A stretch of 64,000 nt of DNA from DATJLY01 sp963729295 (GTDB lineage: Bacteria > Pseudomonadota > Alphaproteobacteria > ATCC43930 > CGMCC-115725), in contig CAVSNJ010000006.1 in NCBI GenBank assembly GCA_963729295.1, positions 1-64,000 on the forward strand, given 5' to 3'. Below are positions 25,103 through 33,643 of the stretch, piece by piece (within the stretch, counting starts at the first letter, position 1; each line of letters starts with the position of its first letter). Both the position numbers and the translations under genes were made by a program. The notes beneath the pieces were generated by a model. It saw nothing but the letters and a program-made list of their open reading frames with translations, was not told the DNA's origin and did no database searches.

Positions 25103-26176
25103 ATGACAGGGAGCGCCGCCGTGGAATTCGGGCATTTCTGCCTGCCGACATATTTCGCCGACGTCGACGGCTCGGTCGGCGACTTCACGCGCCGCTTCGT
25201 CGAGTTTCTTGTCGCAAGCGAAGAGATGGGGTTCGATTCGCTGTGGGCGAACGAGCACCATTTCGACGCCTATGGCGGCATCATCCCGTCGCCGCCGATC
25301 CTTCTGTCGGCGCTGGCGCAGCGCACGAAGCGCGTGCGCCTCGGCACCTCGGTCATCGTGCTGCCGCTGCACAATCCGATCGAGATCGCCGAGCAGCTGG
25401 CGATGATCGATCTGATGTCGAACGGCCGCGTCGAGTTCGGCGTCGGACGCGGCTTCGTCCACTTCGATTACGACCGGCTCGGCGTCCCGCTCGAGGGCGC
25501 GCAGGACCGCCTCAAAGAGCAGCTCGCCTTCATCCTCAAGGCCTGGCAGGGCGGCAAGTTCAGCCACGAGGGAAAATACTACCGCTACAAGGACCTCGAG
25601 CTGTGGCCGCAGCCGCAGCAGCGGCCGCATCCGCCGGTGTGGGTCGCCTGCACCGGCACGCCCGCGAGCTTCGAGTGGGCGGGCGAGCAGGGCCACAGCA
25701 TCCTCACCGTCGTCTATCGCGGCCTCGAGCCGCTGATCAAGCTGAACCAGCTCTATCGCGACGCGTGGGAGGCGGCCGGGCACAGGAAGGGCGGCTGGCG
25801 CATCTCGGCGCACTACCAGATCGTGCTGTCCGAGGACCGGCGCGAAGCGAAGGAGATCTGCGCCCGCGCGCTGCAACGCTACAGCGCCGCCATCACGCAC
25901 ACGCTCGAGCGCGTCGAGACCGACCGGCAGTACGAGAATTCCCGCTCGAAGATCAATACGGAGCTCCTCGACATCGACCGCCTCGTGGAGGAATGCCGCG
26001 TCATCGCCGGGACGCCCGAGGACGCGGTGCGCATCCTCACCCGCGCGCACGATCTGATGCGCTTCACCTCGTGCGACTGCACCTTCTATTTCGGCGGCAT
26101 CACGTTCGCCGAGGCGCAGCGCTCGCAGCGGCTTTTTGCGGCGGACGTGATGCCGCGGCTGCGCGCCAAGGTGTAA
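25103..26176 (+). CDS. LLM class flavin-dependent oxidoreductase
   Basis: A 357-residue luciferase-like protein: FGHFCLPTYF at the start, MGFDSLWANEHHFDAYGG (about residue 42), GRVEFGVGRGFVHFDYDR (about 108), RPHPPVWVACTGTP (about 174) and a C-terminal VIAGTPEDAVRIL. It should be an FMN- or F420-dependent monooxygenase or dehydrogenase. First gene of a plus-strand run: LLM, gentisate-dioxygenase-like cupin, small protein and SBP (25103-28513). That layout suggests uptake, hydroxylation and ring cleavage of one aromatic acid; this is inference. Confidence 0.85.
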   Translation: MTGSAAVEFGHFCLPTYFADVDGSVGDFTRRFVEFLVASEEMGFDSLWANEHHFDAYGGIIPSPPILLSALAQRTKRVRLGTSVIVLPLHNPIEIAEQLAMIDLMSNGRVEFGVGRGFVHFDYDRLGVPLEGAQDRLKEQLAFILKAWQGGKFSHEGKYYRYKDLELWPQPQQRPHPPVWVACTGTPASFEWAGEQGHSILTVVYRGLEPLIKLNQLYRDAWEAAGHRKGGWRISAHYQIVLSEDRREAKEICARALQRYSAAITHTLERVETDRQYENSRSKINTELLDIDRLVEECRVIAGTPEDAVRILTRAHDLMRFTSCDCTFYFGGITFAEAQRSQRLFAADVMPRLRAKV

Positions 26177-26252
26177 GCCGCACCATTGCGCGAAATGGGC
26201 GGACGCGGGAAAATACCGTAACGGTGCGGCCTTTCGAGGAAAGGGACGGGCG

Positions 26253-27236
26253 ATGGACGAATTTCATGCGCGGATGGAGAAAGCCAGCGTCGCGGCGCTA
26301 TGGGAACAGGATGCGCGGCACAACAATCCGCCCGATCCGGCTCATGTCTGGCATTGGCAGGCGATGGACCCGCTGCTCGACGAGGCGGTGCGCCAGACCG
26401 ACATGCAGAACGCCGAGCGCCGCGTGCTCATCCTGCAGAACCCGTCGCTCCTCGAGGACGGCCGCAACGGCGCCGCGACGAACCTTTCCGTCAATCTCCA
26501 GGTGCTGATGCCGGGCGAGAAGGCGCGGCCGCACCGCCACACCATGCACGCGCTGCGCTTTTCGCTCGAGGGCGACGGCGCGGTGACGATCGTCGACGGC
26601 AAGGAATGCGCGATGATGCCGGGCGACATGATCATCACGCCGGGCTGGACCTGGCATCAGCACAGGCACGACGGCAAGGAGCGCGCCGTGTGGGTCGATG
26701 CGCTCGACGTGCCGATGCACAGCTACCTCGAGACCGGCGTGTTCGAGCCGGGCCCCGCGAAGGACGTGATCGCGCTGCCACCCGACAGCGCGTTCGCGCC
26801 AGGCTTCACGCCCGACACGCCCGAGGCGGCGCAGCGCTATTCGCCGCTCTTCCGCTATCCATGGGACGTGGCGGTGAGGACGCTCGACGCGCTGCCGCCG
26901 GCGGCCGACGGCTCGCGGCGGCTGCGCTACACCAATCCCGCGACCGGCGGCGCGGTGATGTCGACGATCGACTGCTATCTGCTCGGCCTCGAGCAGGGCA
27001 AGCCGACACGCCCCTATCGCACCAACAGCAACTGCGTCTGCGTCTGCATGGAAGGCGAAGGGAGCTCGCAAGTCGGCGAGGAGAAGATCAGTTGGGGCCG
27101 GAAAGACGTCTTCGCGCTACCGCATAACCAGTGGGTCAGCCACATTGCGGCAAGCCCGAAGGCGCGCATCTTCCAGATCACCGATCGCGAGATCCTGCGC
27201 CGGCTCGATTACCTGCGCGAGGAATATCGCGGCTGA
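26253..27236 (+). CDS. Gentisate 1,2-dioxygenase-like bicupin
   Basis: A 327-residue protein with two cupin domains. The N-terminal cupin has the Fe(II)-type histidines in RPHRHTMHALRFSLEG (about residue 90) and WTWHQHRHDG (about 133), the layout of gentisate and salicylate ring-cleaving dioxygenases. The C-terminal cupin (about 225-320: YRTNSNCVCVCMEGEGSS, HNQWVSHIA) has lost most metal ligands, as is usual in the family. It probably opens a hydroxylated aromatic ring at the carboxyl side. Ribosome site GGGACGGGCG. Paralogue at 61796-62764. Confidence 0.85.
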   Translation: MDEFHARMEKASVAALWEQDARHNNPPDPAHVWHWQAMDPLLDEAVRQTDMQNAERRVLILQNPSLLEDGRNGAATNLSVNLQVLMPGEKARPHRHTMHALRFSLEGDGAVTIVDGKECAMMPGDMIITPGWTWHQHRHDGKERAVWVDALDVPMHSYLETGVFEPGPAKDVIALPPDSAFAPGFTPDTPEAAQRYSPLFRYPWDVAVRTLDALPPAADGSRRLRYTNPATGGAVMSTIDCYLLGLEQGKPTRPYRTNSNCVCVCMEGEGSSQVGEEKISWGRKDVFALPHNQWVSHIAASPKARIFQITDREILRRLDYLREEYRG

Positions 27237-27245
27237 GGCGCCGCG

Positions 27246-27563
27246 ATGGCCGCCGAGGGATTCGACGAGATCGGCGCCTACGAGGCGTGGCTCCGGCACT
27301 ACGTGAAGCTCGCCGAGACGGGTCGCAAGCTCGCCTCGCAGCTCACCGACAGCGCGCGGCGCCGCGGCAGCAAGATCAACGAGCACCGGTTCTCGAGCCA
27401 CGCACAGCGCCTTTACAACGAGGAGGTCTATTGGACCTTGCAGATTCAGGGCGTCGTTTCGCTCGCGGCGGCGCAGCGCACGGCGCCGCCGGACGTGCCG
27501 CAACAACAACCGGCAAAGAAGGCCGCGAAACCTGCCGCCGCAGCGCGCGTGAAGCGGCGGTGA
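27246..27563 (+). CDS. Small hypothetical protein with basic tail
   Basis: 105 residues. A helical N-terminal part (EAWLRHYVKLAETGRKLASQ and HRFSSHAQRLYNEEVYWTLQ) is followed by an Ala/Pro/Lys-rich tail ending KPAAAARVKRR. No known domain is recognised. It lies ten bases after the cupin gene and overlaps the next gene (GTGA), so it is part of the LLM-cupin-SBP operon. Histone-H1-like tails are common in this GC range and need not mean DNA binding. Confidence 0.6.
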   Translation: MAAEGFDEIGAYEAWLRHYVKLAETGRKLASQLTDSARRRGSKINEHRFSSHAQRLYNEEVYWTLQIQGVVSLAAAQRTAPPDVPQQQPAKKAAKPAAAARVKRR

Positions 27564-28513
27564 AGCGCCTCTTCCTCGCCCTGGCGCTCGCCGCCGCCGC
27601 GGCGATGGGCGCCCGCGCCGAGACGCTCAACGTGGCGAAGGGCGGCCCGCAATCCTTCACCTTCGCGCCGGCCGATATCGGATTGGCCGAAGGGTTCTTT
27701 CAGAAGCGCGGGCTCGAGCTGAAGCTGTCGAACTTCGACGGCGCGACCAAGGTGCATCAGGCGATCGCCGCGGGCGACATCGACATCGCACTCGCCTCGG
27801 GCCCGGACATGGCGTTCATCGCCAAGGGCTCGCCGGCGAAGTCGGTCGCGGCGATGGCGGGCCGGCCGGATATGATGGTGCTCGCGGTCGAGAAGGACTC
27901 GCCGATCGAGAACCCGGCGCAACTCAAGGGCAAGATCGTCACGGTGACGAGCGCGGGCTCGCTCACCTACTGGCTTGCGCAGGAGCTGTCGCGCCAGGAA
28001 GGCTGGGGACCCGACGGGATCGACATCCACGCGGTCGGCGGACAGACGACGCAGATCGCGGCGCTCCGGACGCACCAGAGCGACGGCATGGTGATGGATC
28101 TGACCGCCGCGATGCGCCTCGAGGAGGAAGGCCAGGGCCGAATCCTTTTGAAATTCGGATCGATCGTGCCCTCGTTCCACATGCACGTGATCCACGCATC
28201 GAACGCGATCCTGGCGAAGGATCCCGATGCGGTGCGGCGCTTCCTCGCCGCATGGTTCGAGACGATCGCCTTCATGCGGAGCAACAAGGGGGCGACCGTG
28301 GCGCTTGCGGCGAAGGTGATGGGCGTCTCCGACGAGCTCGCCTCGCGCACCTATGACGCTGTGATGCCGGACCTTTCGAGCGACGGATGCTTCGATCCGA
28401 AGGCGCTCGAGGTGCTGCGCCGGTCCTATGTCGATATGGGCGTGCTCGACAAGGAGCCGGACATGAGCACGCTCTACACCGAGCAATATCTCCCCGCGCC
28501 GTGCCAGCGCTGA
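27560..28513 (+). CDS. ABC transporter substrate-binding protein, NMT1/TauA-like
   Basis: A 317-residue periplasmic protein with a signal peptide (about residues 1-20, ending GARA). It has the NMT1-type motifs ADIGLAEGFFQKRGLELKLS (about residue 38) and QLKGKIVTVTSAGSLTYWLA (about 116). The start is GTG at 27560, overlapping the preceding stop. A clear paralogue of the SBP at 4529-5485. As the last gene of the LLM-cupin operon it probably binds the compound those enzymes use. No permease or ATPase partner is next to it. Confidence 0.85.
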   Translation: MKRLFLALALAAAAAMGARAETLNVAKGGPQSFTFAPADIGLAEGFFQKRGLELKLSNFDGATKVHQAIAAGDIDIALASGPDMAFIAKGSPAKSVAAMAGRPDMMVLAVEKDSPIENPAQLKGKIVTVTSAGSLTYWLAQELSRQEGWGPDGIDIHAVGGQTTQIAALRTHQSDGMVMDLTAAMRLEEEGQGRILLKFGSIVPSFHMHVIHASNAILAKDPDAVRRFLAAWFETIAFMRSNKGATVALAAKVMGVSDELASRTYDAVMPDLSSDGCFDPKALEVLRRSYVDMGVLDKEPDMSTLYTEQYLPAPCQR

Positions 28514-28517
28514 GACC

Positions 28518-28961
28518 CTAGCGCGCGGCTTGGTCCTCGGGCGGACCGGTCGCGTTGCCGTCGGGGCCGAGCGTGTAGAGATCATAGGCCTGGCCCTGGT
28601 GCCGGCTCGGGACGTGATAGACGTAAGGGCGCCCCCACGGATCGGTGATGATGCTCGACTGGCTCACATAGGGGCCGGCCCAACGGTCGAGATTGGGCGG
28701 CGCCGCGACCAGGGCCTTCAATCCCTCTTGGTCGCTCGGATAGCGCCCGACATCGAGCAGGAAAAGGTCGAGGCCAGATGCGATCGTCTGCATCTGGATC
28801 TTCGCCGCATCCTCCTTGGCGCGCGAGAAATACTTGAAGAGCTGCGGCACGGCGATGCCGACGAGCATTCCGAGGATCGCCAGGACCACCAGGAGCTCGA
28901 CGAGGGTGAAGCCGGCGTCCCGCCGCGTCACGGCCGGCCGCCGCAAGGAAATGTCGGTCAT
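28518..28961 (-). CDS. gspG: Type II secretion major pseudopilin GspG-like
   Basis: A 147-residue pseudopilin. A short basic leader (MTDISLRRPAVTRRDAG) is followed by the prepilin-peptidase site G|FTLVELLVVLAILGML, with Glu at +5 of the mature protein. The C-terminal domain has the GspG-specific RYPSDQEGLKALVAAPP (about residue 79) and ITDPWGRPYVYHVPS (about 106). GspG normally polymerises in the type II secretion pseudopilus. No other gsp gene is here. It overlaps the upstream CmcJ-like gene by four bases, an unexpected pairing. It may serve a gsp operon elsewhere or a dedicated small system. Confidence 0.9.
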   Translation of the reverse strand: MTDISLRRPAVTRRDAGFTLVELLVVLAILGMLVGIAVPQLFKYFSRAKEDAAKIQMQTIASGLDLFLLDVGRYPSDQEGLKALVAAPPNLDRWAGPYVSQSSIITDPWGRPYVYHVPSRHQGQAYDLYTLGPDGNATGPPEDQAAR

Positions 28962-29797
28962 GCGAAAAAGGCGATCGTCCGCATCTCGATGCTCTCGCGC
29001 GGCGGCGCGTTCGCCGGCGTCGTTGGATCGTCAAAGGCAGTATGCGCCACGAAGCGCGCGGTGTCGCGTCGCGAATCGTAACATTTGAAGACGAGCGCCT
29101 CGTCTTCGCCCATTGCCGGCGCATAAAGCCAGCGATGTTTTTTTTGCCACCGCATGACATAGATTTCGCCGGTGCGGTCCTCGTAGCGCTGCTCGGAGCG
29201 GACGAAATCCTCCGGTGCCGCGCTCGCCGCATCGCAGAGCGCGAGCGGCCGGTCCAAGAGCGGCCCGCGAATGGGGCGCCAGACATTGAGGAAGGCGAAG
29301 CGGTGCTCGAGCAACGCCGCGGCTTCGTCGCCCATCAGATCGCGCAGGCGCTGCGGCCCCGAGGCCTCGGTATAGTCGTTGTGGACGCGCATCACCGGCA
29401 GGCGCCGCTCGCCGGGCGCGCGCTCCTGCGTTTCCCAGCTCGCCCGCCGCACCGTGTGATCGAAGACGACAACGCGCCGCGCGCCGCTCAATTCCCGGAC
29501 GAGCGCCTCGGTCTCGGGGTAATAGACGCGCTTCAGCTCGTCGGCGTCGTAGAAATCGGCGACGCCGCTGGCGCGGCGCACGAGCGCAATCCCCTCGCGC
29601 TCGAGCGACAGTCCGGCCGCGATCGGCCGCAGCGATTGCACCTCGACGGTATGCTCGTCGTAAACGGCGTTGGTGCGCGGCATCCCCGCTGGCGGCCCAT
29701 AGGAATAGTTGAAGGGCGTCTCCGTCATCGGCGCGAGATAAGCGAGCTTCGCCGCGACGGCGGGGAGCGGCTTCACGAAATTGTCACGCGCGCGCAT
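28958..29797 (-). CDS. CmcJ/NvfI-family putative Fe(II)/2-oxoglutarate-type oxygenase
   Basis: A 279-residue protein with the features of the CmcJ/NvfI (GA4-desaturase-like) family. It has RVHNDYTEASGPQRL (about residue 140, giving a His-x-Asp metal pair), FAFLNVWRPIRGPLLDRPLA (about 168), and FKCYDSRRDTARFVAHTAFD with a distal His (about 245). Family members are hydroxylases or methoxylases of small molecules. The start is the ATG at 29797 behind GGGAG; a TTG at 29815 would add six residues. Translationally coupled to the gspG-like gene downstream. Confidence 0.78.
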   Translation of the reverse strand: MRARDNFVKPLPAVAAKLAYLAPMTETPFNYSYGPPAGMPRTNAVYDEHTVEVQSLRPIAAGLSLEREGIALVRRASGVADFYDADELKRVYYPETEALVRELSGARRVVVFDHTVRRASWETQERAPGERRLPVMRVHNDYTEASGPQRLRDLMGDEAAALLEHRFAFLNVWRPIRGPLLDRPLALCDAASAAPEDFVRSEQRYEDRTGEIYVMRWQKKHRWLYAPAMGEDEALVFKCYDSRRDTARFVAHTAFDDPTTPANAPPRESIEMRTIAFFA

Positions 29798-29857
29798 CGA
29801 AATCTCCCTTCGCAAGCGAAAAGATATGCGCTCCCCGCGGCGATTGCGAGGGGGGTC

Positions 29858-30595
29858 TCACGTCCGGCCGAGCGCGGCGGCGCCGAGATCGACGATGCGG
29901 CTCCAGCGGCCTGCGGCGTTGAAATGCGCGTAGATGGCGCCGAGCCAGCCGCGCTTCCGCCAATCGAGGAAGGTTGCATCGTCGAGCGCGTCGAATTTCT
30001 GCGGATCGATCACGCGGAAGCCGCCGAGGCGGGCCGAGCCGCCGGCCTTGAACTCGATGAGCGCGCTGTTCTCGACCAGAAGATCGCGCGCCTCGAGCGC
30101 CGCCAGCATCTCGCCCGTCGCCTTCAGCGAAGCGAACAACGATTTGCACAGCTCGATCGCCTGGGTGAGCGGCGGCGTCGGCTGCGCGCTGTTGTTGAAC
30201 AAGGGCTCGCCTGCCGCGCCGAGCAATGCGGCCTGCGGATCGATGCCGAGCACGAATTGATGGCCCGGCGTCTCGATGAAGGCGAAGGGATAGTTGCGCG
30301 CATAGGCCGGGACATAGGTTCCGGCGCGCCAAGCCCCGTCGGGCTCGAGGAACAGGTTCTCGCGGTCGCGATAGCCCACGATCGCGAGCAGCGCCGCGTT
30401 GCCCTTGGCGCCGAACACGAGCGGATAATCGGCCGACGCGGCCGCCGCCTCGTGCAGCGCGATCGGCACGGCGTTGGTCTCGCGCGCGAAGCCATAGTCG
30501 CGGCCGCGCTGCATCTTGAGCTTGCCGTGCTTGCTCGGATCGAGCGGCACGATGCCGCGGAAGAACATCGGCAGTTGCGGATCGCTCGTGGCCAT
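29858..30595 (-). CDS. SapC family protein
   Basis: A 245-residue soluble protein of the SapC family (PF07277): PLDPSKHGKLKMQRGRDYGF near residue 17, YPFAFIETPGHQFVLGID near 101, and the tail ATFLDWRKRGWLGAIYAHF. It was first described beside S-layer secretion genes in Campylobacter. In alphaproteobacteria it usually stands near tryptophan halogenases or TonB receptors, and its biochemical role is unknown. No such partner is here. ATG at 30595 behind AGGAGGA. Confidence 0.85.
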   Translation of the reverse strand: MATSDPQLPMFFRGIVPLDPSKHGKLKMQRGRDYGFARETNAVPIALHEAAAASADYPLVFGAKGNAALLAIVGYRDRENLFLEPDGAWRAGTYVPAYARNYPFAFIETPGHQFVLGIDPQAALLGAAGEPLFNNSAQPTPPLTQAIELCKSLFASLKATGEMLAALEARDLLVENSALIEFKAGGSARLGGFRVIDPQKFDALDDATFLDWRKRGWLGAIYAHFNAAGRWSRIVDLGAAALGRT

Positions 30596-30741
30596 GAAGC
30601 GGTCCTCCTGGGAAGAGAGCCGGTTCTAGGCCCGGCCCTGCCCGCTGTCATGTGTTTCCTAAGGCCTCACCGCCACGTGCGAGCGCGTTGCAAAGGCCGG
30701 CCGAAGGCACGAAACTTGCGGCAGCGAACAAGGAGGAAACC

Positions 30742-31800
30742 ATGCCCGACAAGATCGCGCTCGTCACGGGGGCCGGAACCGGGATCGGCCGCGCGGCGGC
30801 GCTGGCGCTCGTCAAGGACGGCTATGCCGTGGTGCTCGCCGGCCGCCGCAAGGAGCCGCTCGAGGCGACGGCGCAGCAGATCGAGGCGCTGCGCGGGCGC
30901 TCGCTCGTCGTGCCGACCGACATCGCGAGCCAGGACTCGGTGCGCGCGCTCTTCGCCAAGACGAAGGAGCGGTTCGGCCGGCTCGACGTGCTCTTCAACA
31001 ATGCCGGGTTCGGTGCGCCGGCGGGGCCGCTCGAGGACCTCGCCTTCGACAAATGGAAGGCGGTCGTCGACACCAACCTCACCGGCACGTTCCTGTGCAC
31101 GCAGGAAGCCATCAAGATCATGAAGGACCAGTCGCCGCGCGGCGGCCGCATCATCAACAACGGCTCGATCTCGGCGCATGCGCCGCGGCCGGGCTCGGTC
31201 GCCTATACCGCGACCAAGCACGCGATCACCGGCCTCACCAAGACCACCTCGCTCGACTGCCGCAAGTACGACATCGCCTGCGGCCAGATCGACATCGGCA
31301 ACGCCGCGACCGAAATGACGCAGCGCATGGCGAACGGCATCGTCCAGGCGAACGGCCAGATCATGGTCGAGCCGCGCATGGATGTGGACGATGTCGGCCG
31401 CGCCATCGTGTTCATGGCGAACCTCACGCTCGATTCGAACGTGCAGTTCATGACCATCATGGCGACCAAGATGCCGTTCGTCGGGCGCGGGCTAGCGGCG
31501 CTCAGCGCTCAGCTATCAGCGGTCGGCCATCAGCTCGAGTCCATTCTGGCGCTCCGGAATTGGGTTCGTTCCGCAAATTGGGTTCGTTCGGCGGAATTGG
31601 GTTCGTTCGGCAGAATTGGGTTCGCTCCGCTCAGGATGAGGGGCCTGGGGGAAGCTGAAAGAAAATTTCTCATCCTGAGCGTAGGCCCGGAGCCCAGGCG
31701 AAGGGCCGAAGTCGAAGGACGCATCGGAAATTGGGTGCGTTTGGTGATTTTCGGCGTTCGGCGAAATTGGGTTCGTTCCTCGAATTTGCGTTCGCTATGA
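30742..31800 (+). CDS. Short-chain dehydrogenase/reductase with repeat-derived C-terminal extension
   Basis: A 352-residue reading frame whose first 250 residues are a complete SDR. It has the cofactor loop TGAGTGIGRA (about residue 11), NNAG (about 90), the catalytic Ser in NNGSISA (about 140) and YTATKHA (about 155). The family normally ends right after PFVGRG (about residue 250). Here a probable one-base gain in GGGCGCGGG moves the natural TAG out of frame, and translation continues about 100 residues into a repeat field (31557-31800). The enzyme core should fold. The substrate is a small alcohol or ketone, unknown. Ribosome site AAGGAGG. Confidence 0.85.
   Translation: MPDKIALVTGAGTGIGRAAALALVKDGYAVVLAGRRKEPLEATAQQIEALRGRSLVVPTDIASQDSVRALFAKTKERFGRLDVLFNNAGFGAPAGPLEDLAFDKWKAVVDTNLTGTFLCTQEAIKIMKDQSPRGGRIINNGSISAHAPRPGSVAYTATKHAITGLTKTTSLDCRKYDIACGQIDIGNAATEMTQRMANGIVQANGQIMVEPRMDVDDVGRAIVFMANLTLDSNVQFMTIMATKMPFVGRGLAALSAQLSAVGHQLESILALRNWVRSANWVRSAELGSFGRIGFAPLRMRGLGEAERKFLILSVGPEPRRRAEVEGRIGNWVRLVIFGVRRNWVRSSNLRSL
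31557..31800 (+). repeat. Direct repeats (AATTGGGTTCGTTC) and REP-like hairpin
   Basis: Copies of AATTGGGTTCGTTC or close variants start at 31558, 31576, 31595, 31614, 31729 and 31765; the first four are spaced 18-19 bases. Between the fourth and fifth lies an 11-base perfect inverted repeat (ctcaggatgag at 31630-31640, ctcatcctgag at 31669-31679) followed by gaagtcgaaggacgcat. This resembles the dispersed REP-like palindromes of many alphaproteobacteria. The remaining stretch to 32086 shows no gene and should hold the promoter of the lipid operon at 32087. Confidence 0.75.
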
Positions 31801-32086
31801 CCTCGCCTCTTCCCAGGGGGCCGAGGGAAGGAAAGAAATTGGCTTCGTTTCGTAGTTTCGTCATAAACATTTGAGATATCGAAATAATACGCTCGCCGTA
31901 ACCTCGACCGCGGCGTCGGTCTGCGCGGCGTGCGAAGGCCGGATATGGCGTGCCGCCAAGGGAAAGTCAAAGTTATTTGCGTACGAACGATAAGTCGTCC
32001 AATGCCGGCGGCCGAACCGATTGGCGGCTCGGCGGCTCGCTTGGTATCATCTTCCGGTGTCGGCGGATCGCGGGGGGCGAAGTCGC

Positions 32087-32701
32087 GTGGCATCGATTTA
32101 TGGTTTGAAGCCGCGCTTCCAGACGGTGCTGCGCCCGGGGGTTCGACAGCTCGCAGCGGCCGGAATCACCGCCAACGAGGTGACGGTTGCGGCGATGGCG
32201 CTCTCCTGCGGTGTCGGCATCGTGCTGGTGCTTGCCCGCGGCCATCCCGCCGCGCTCTGGCTCATGCCGTTCACGCTCCTACTCCGCATGGCGCTTAACG
32301 CCATTGACGGAATGCTGGCACGCGAGTACGGCCAGGCAAGCGCGCTCGGCGCCGTCCTCAACGAGCTCGGCGACGTCGTGTCGGACGCCGCCCTCTATTT
32401 CCCGCTCGCGCTCTTTCTCGACGCGCCTAACTGGCTCATCCCGCTCATCATCATCGCCGGGATCATCGGCGAGATGACCGGCGTCGTGGCGACGCAAATC
32501 GGCGCGGCGCGGCGTTATGACGGACCGTTCGGCAAATCCGACCGGGCCGCCTTCTTCGGACTGATCGCCGTGCTGATCGCGGCTGGTGTCGGGCAGAGCG
32601 GCTGGATCGTTCCGGCGCTGACGCTCGCGCTGGCACTCGCGGTGGCAACCATCGTCCAGCGCGCGCGCCGCGCGCTGCGGGAGGCGCCGCGCCATGTTTA
32701 A
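32087..32701 (+). CDS. CDP-alcohol phosphatidyltransferase (YnjF/YnbA-like variant)
   Basis: A 204-residue polytopic membrane enzyme. The CDP-OH signature (DxxDGxxAR x8 GxxxDxxxD) appears as NAIDGMLAREYGQASALG then AVLNELGDVVSD. The first and third Asp are Asn, while the last, catalytic Asp stays. The same Asn-for-Asp variant is, as I recall, typical of the E. coli YnjF-like subfamily. It should join a CDP-diacylglycerol to an unidentified alcohol. The start is GTG at 32087 behind GGGGGCGAAG. First gene of a three-gene lipid operon; its end overlaps the next gene by eight bases. Confidence 0.85.
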   Translation: MASIYGLKPRFQTVLRPGVRQLAAAGITANEVTVAAMALSCGVGIVLVLARGHPAALWLMPFTLLLRMALNAIDGMLAREYGQASALGAVLNELGDVVSDAALYFPLALFLDAPNWLIPLIIIAGIIGEMTGVVATQIGAARRYDGPFGKSDRAAFFGLIAVLIAAGVGQSGWIVPALTLALALAVATIVQRARRALREAPRHV

Positions 32702-33635
32702 TCGCCTGACGCCGGTGATCCTCGTCACGCTTGCGGCGCTGTTCGGCGCAATGCTCCTCGCGACACTCGCGTTGCTGCTGACGCGACGGCGCCTGACGGC
32801 GGAAAGACGGGCCGAACTCGGCGCCAGGATCGGGACCTGGTGGATTATGATCGCCGTCTTCTCGGTGGCGCTCATTTTCGGCCGGACCATATCGATCGCA
32901 TATTTCGGCGTCGCGAGCTTCATCGCCCTCAAGGAATATCTCACGCTGGTGCCCACGCGCCGCGTTGACCGCCGCGTGCTGTTGTTTTGCTACCTCGCGA
33001 TTCCCGCCCAGTTCTATTTCGTCAGCATCGGCTGGTACGGGATGTTCATCGTTTTCGTGCCGGTCTACATGTTCCTGCTGGTTCCGGCGCTGATGGTACT
33101 GGGTGGCGAAACCGAAGGATTCTTGAAGGCAGTGGCGACCGTGCACTGGGGATTGATGACGTGCGTCTTCGCCGTGAGCCACGCCGCCTATCTGCTGGCG
33201 CTCCCTGCGCCCGCCGGAAACCTCGCGGCGGGAAGCGCGGGACTTCTTCTCACGCTCCTCATCCTCACCGAGGGCAATGACGTGAGCCAATATGTCTGGG
33301 GCCGCCTCTTCGGCCGTATCCGCGTGGTGCCGACCGTCAGCCCGAACAAGACGCTCGCCGGACTCCTCGGCGGTGTGACCTCGACCGTGCTTCTCGCCCT
33401 GGTCGTCGGCCCGATTCTGACGCCTTACGGATTGGCGGGCTCCGCCGGGATCGGGCTGATGATTGGACTTGCCGGCTTCATCGGCGACATCGCCATCTCG
33501 GCGGTAAAGCGCGACATCGGCGTCAAGGACATGGGTTCGCTTCTGCCGGGCCACGGCGGCGTGCTCGACCGCATCGACAGCCTGACCTACACGGCGCCGC
33601 TGTTCTTTCACGTGACCTATTACTTTTTCTATTGA
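32694..33635 (+). CDS. Phosphatidate cytidylyltransferase (CdsA/YnbB-like)
   Basis: A 313-residue, about eight-segment membrane protein with the complete CDP-diglyceride synthase signature near the C-terminus (SAVKRDIGVKDMGSLLPGHG, then GVLDRIDS). It also has LTEGNDVSQYVWGRLFG (about residue 195) and SPNKTLAGLLGG (about 215). It makes CDP-diacylglycerol from phosphatidate and CTP. It overlaps the CDP-alcohol transferase gene before it and is followed by an acyltransferase. The operon can thus build its own substrate and product, as in E. coli ynbABC. Confidence 0.9.
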   Translation: MFNRLTPVILVTLAALFGAMLLATLALLLTRRRLTAERRAELGARIGTWWIMIAVFSVALIFGRTISIAYFGVASFIALKEYLTLVPTRRVDRRVLLFCYLAIPAQFYFVSIGWYGMFIVFVPVYMFLLVPALMVLGGETEGFLKAVATVHWGLMTCVFAVSHAAYLLALPAPAGNLAAGSAGLLLTLLILTEGNDVSQYVWGRLFGRIRVVPTVSPNKTLAGLLGGVTSTVLLALVVGPILTPYGLAGSAGIGLMIGLAGFIGDIAISAVKRDIGVKDMGSLLPGHGGVLDRIDSLTYTAPLFFHVTYYFFY

Positions 33636-33643
33636 GGCGCCGC

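Noticed and set aside
31557..31800. Direct repeats considered as a CRISPR array
   Set aside because: Units are 14 bases with 4-5-base gaps, no spacer-length intervals, and no cas genes.
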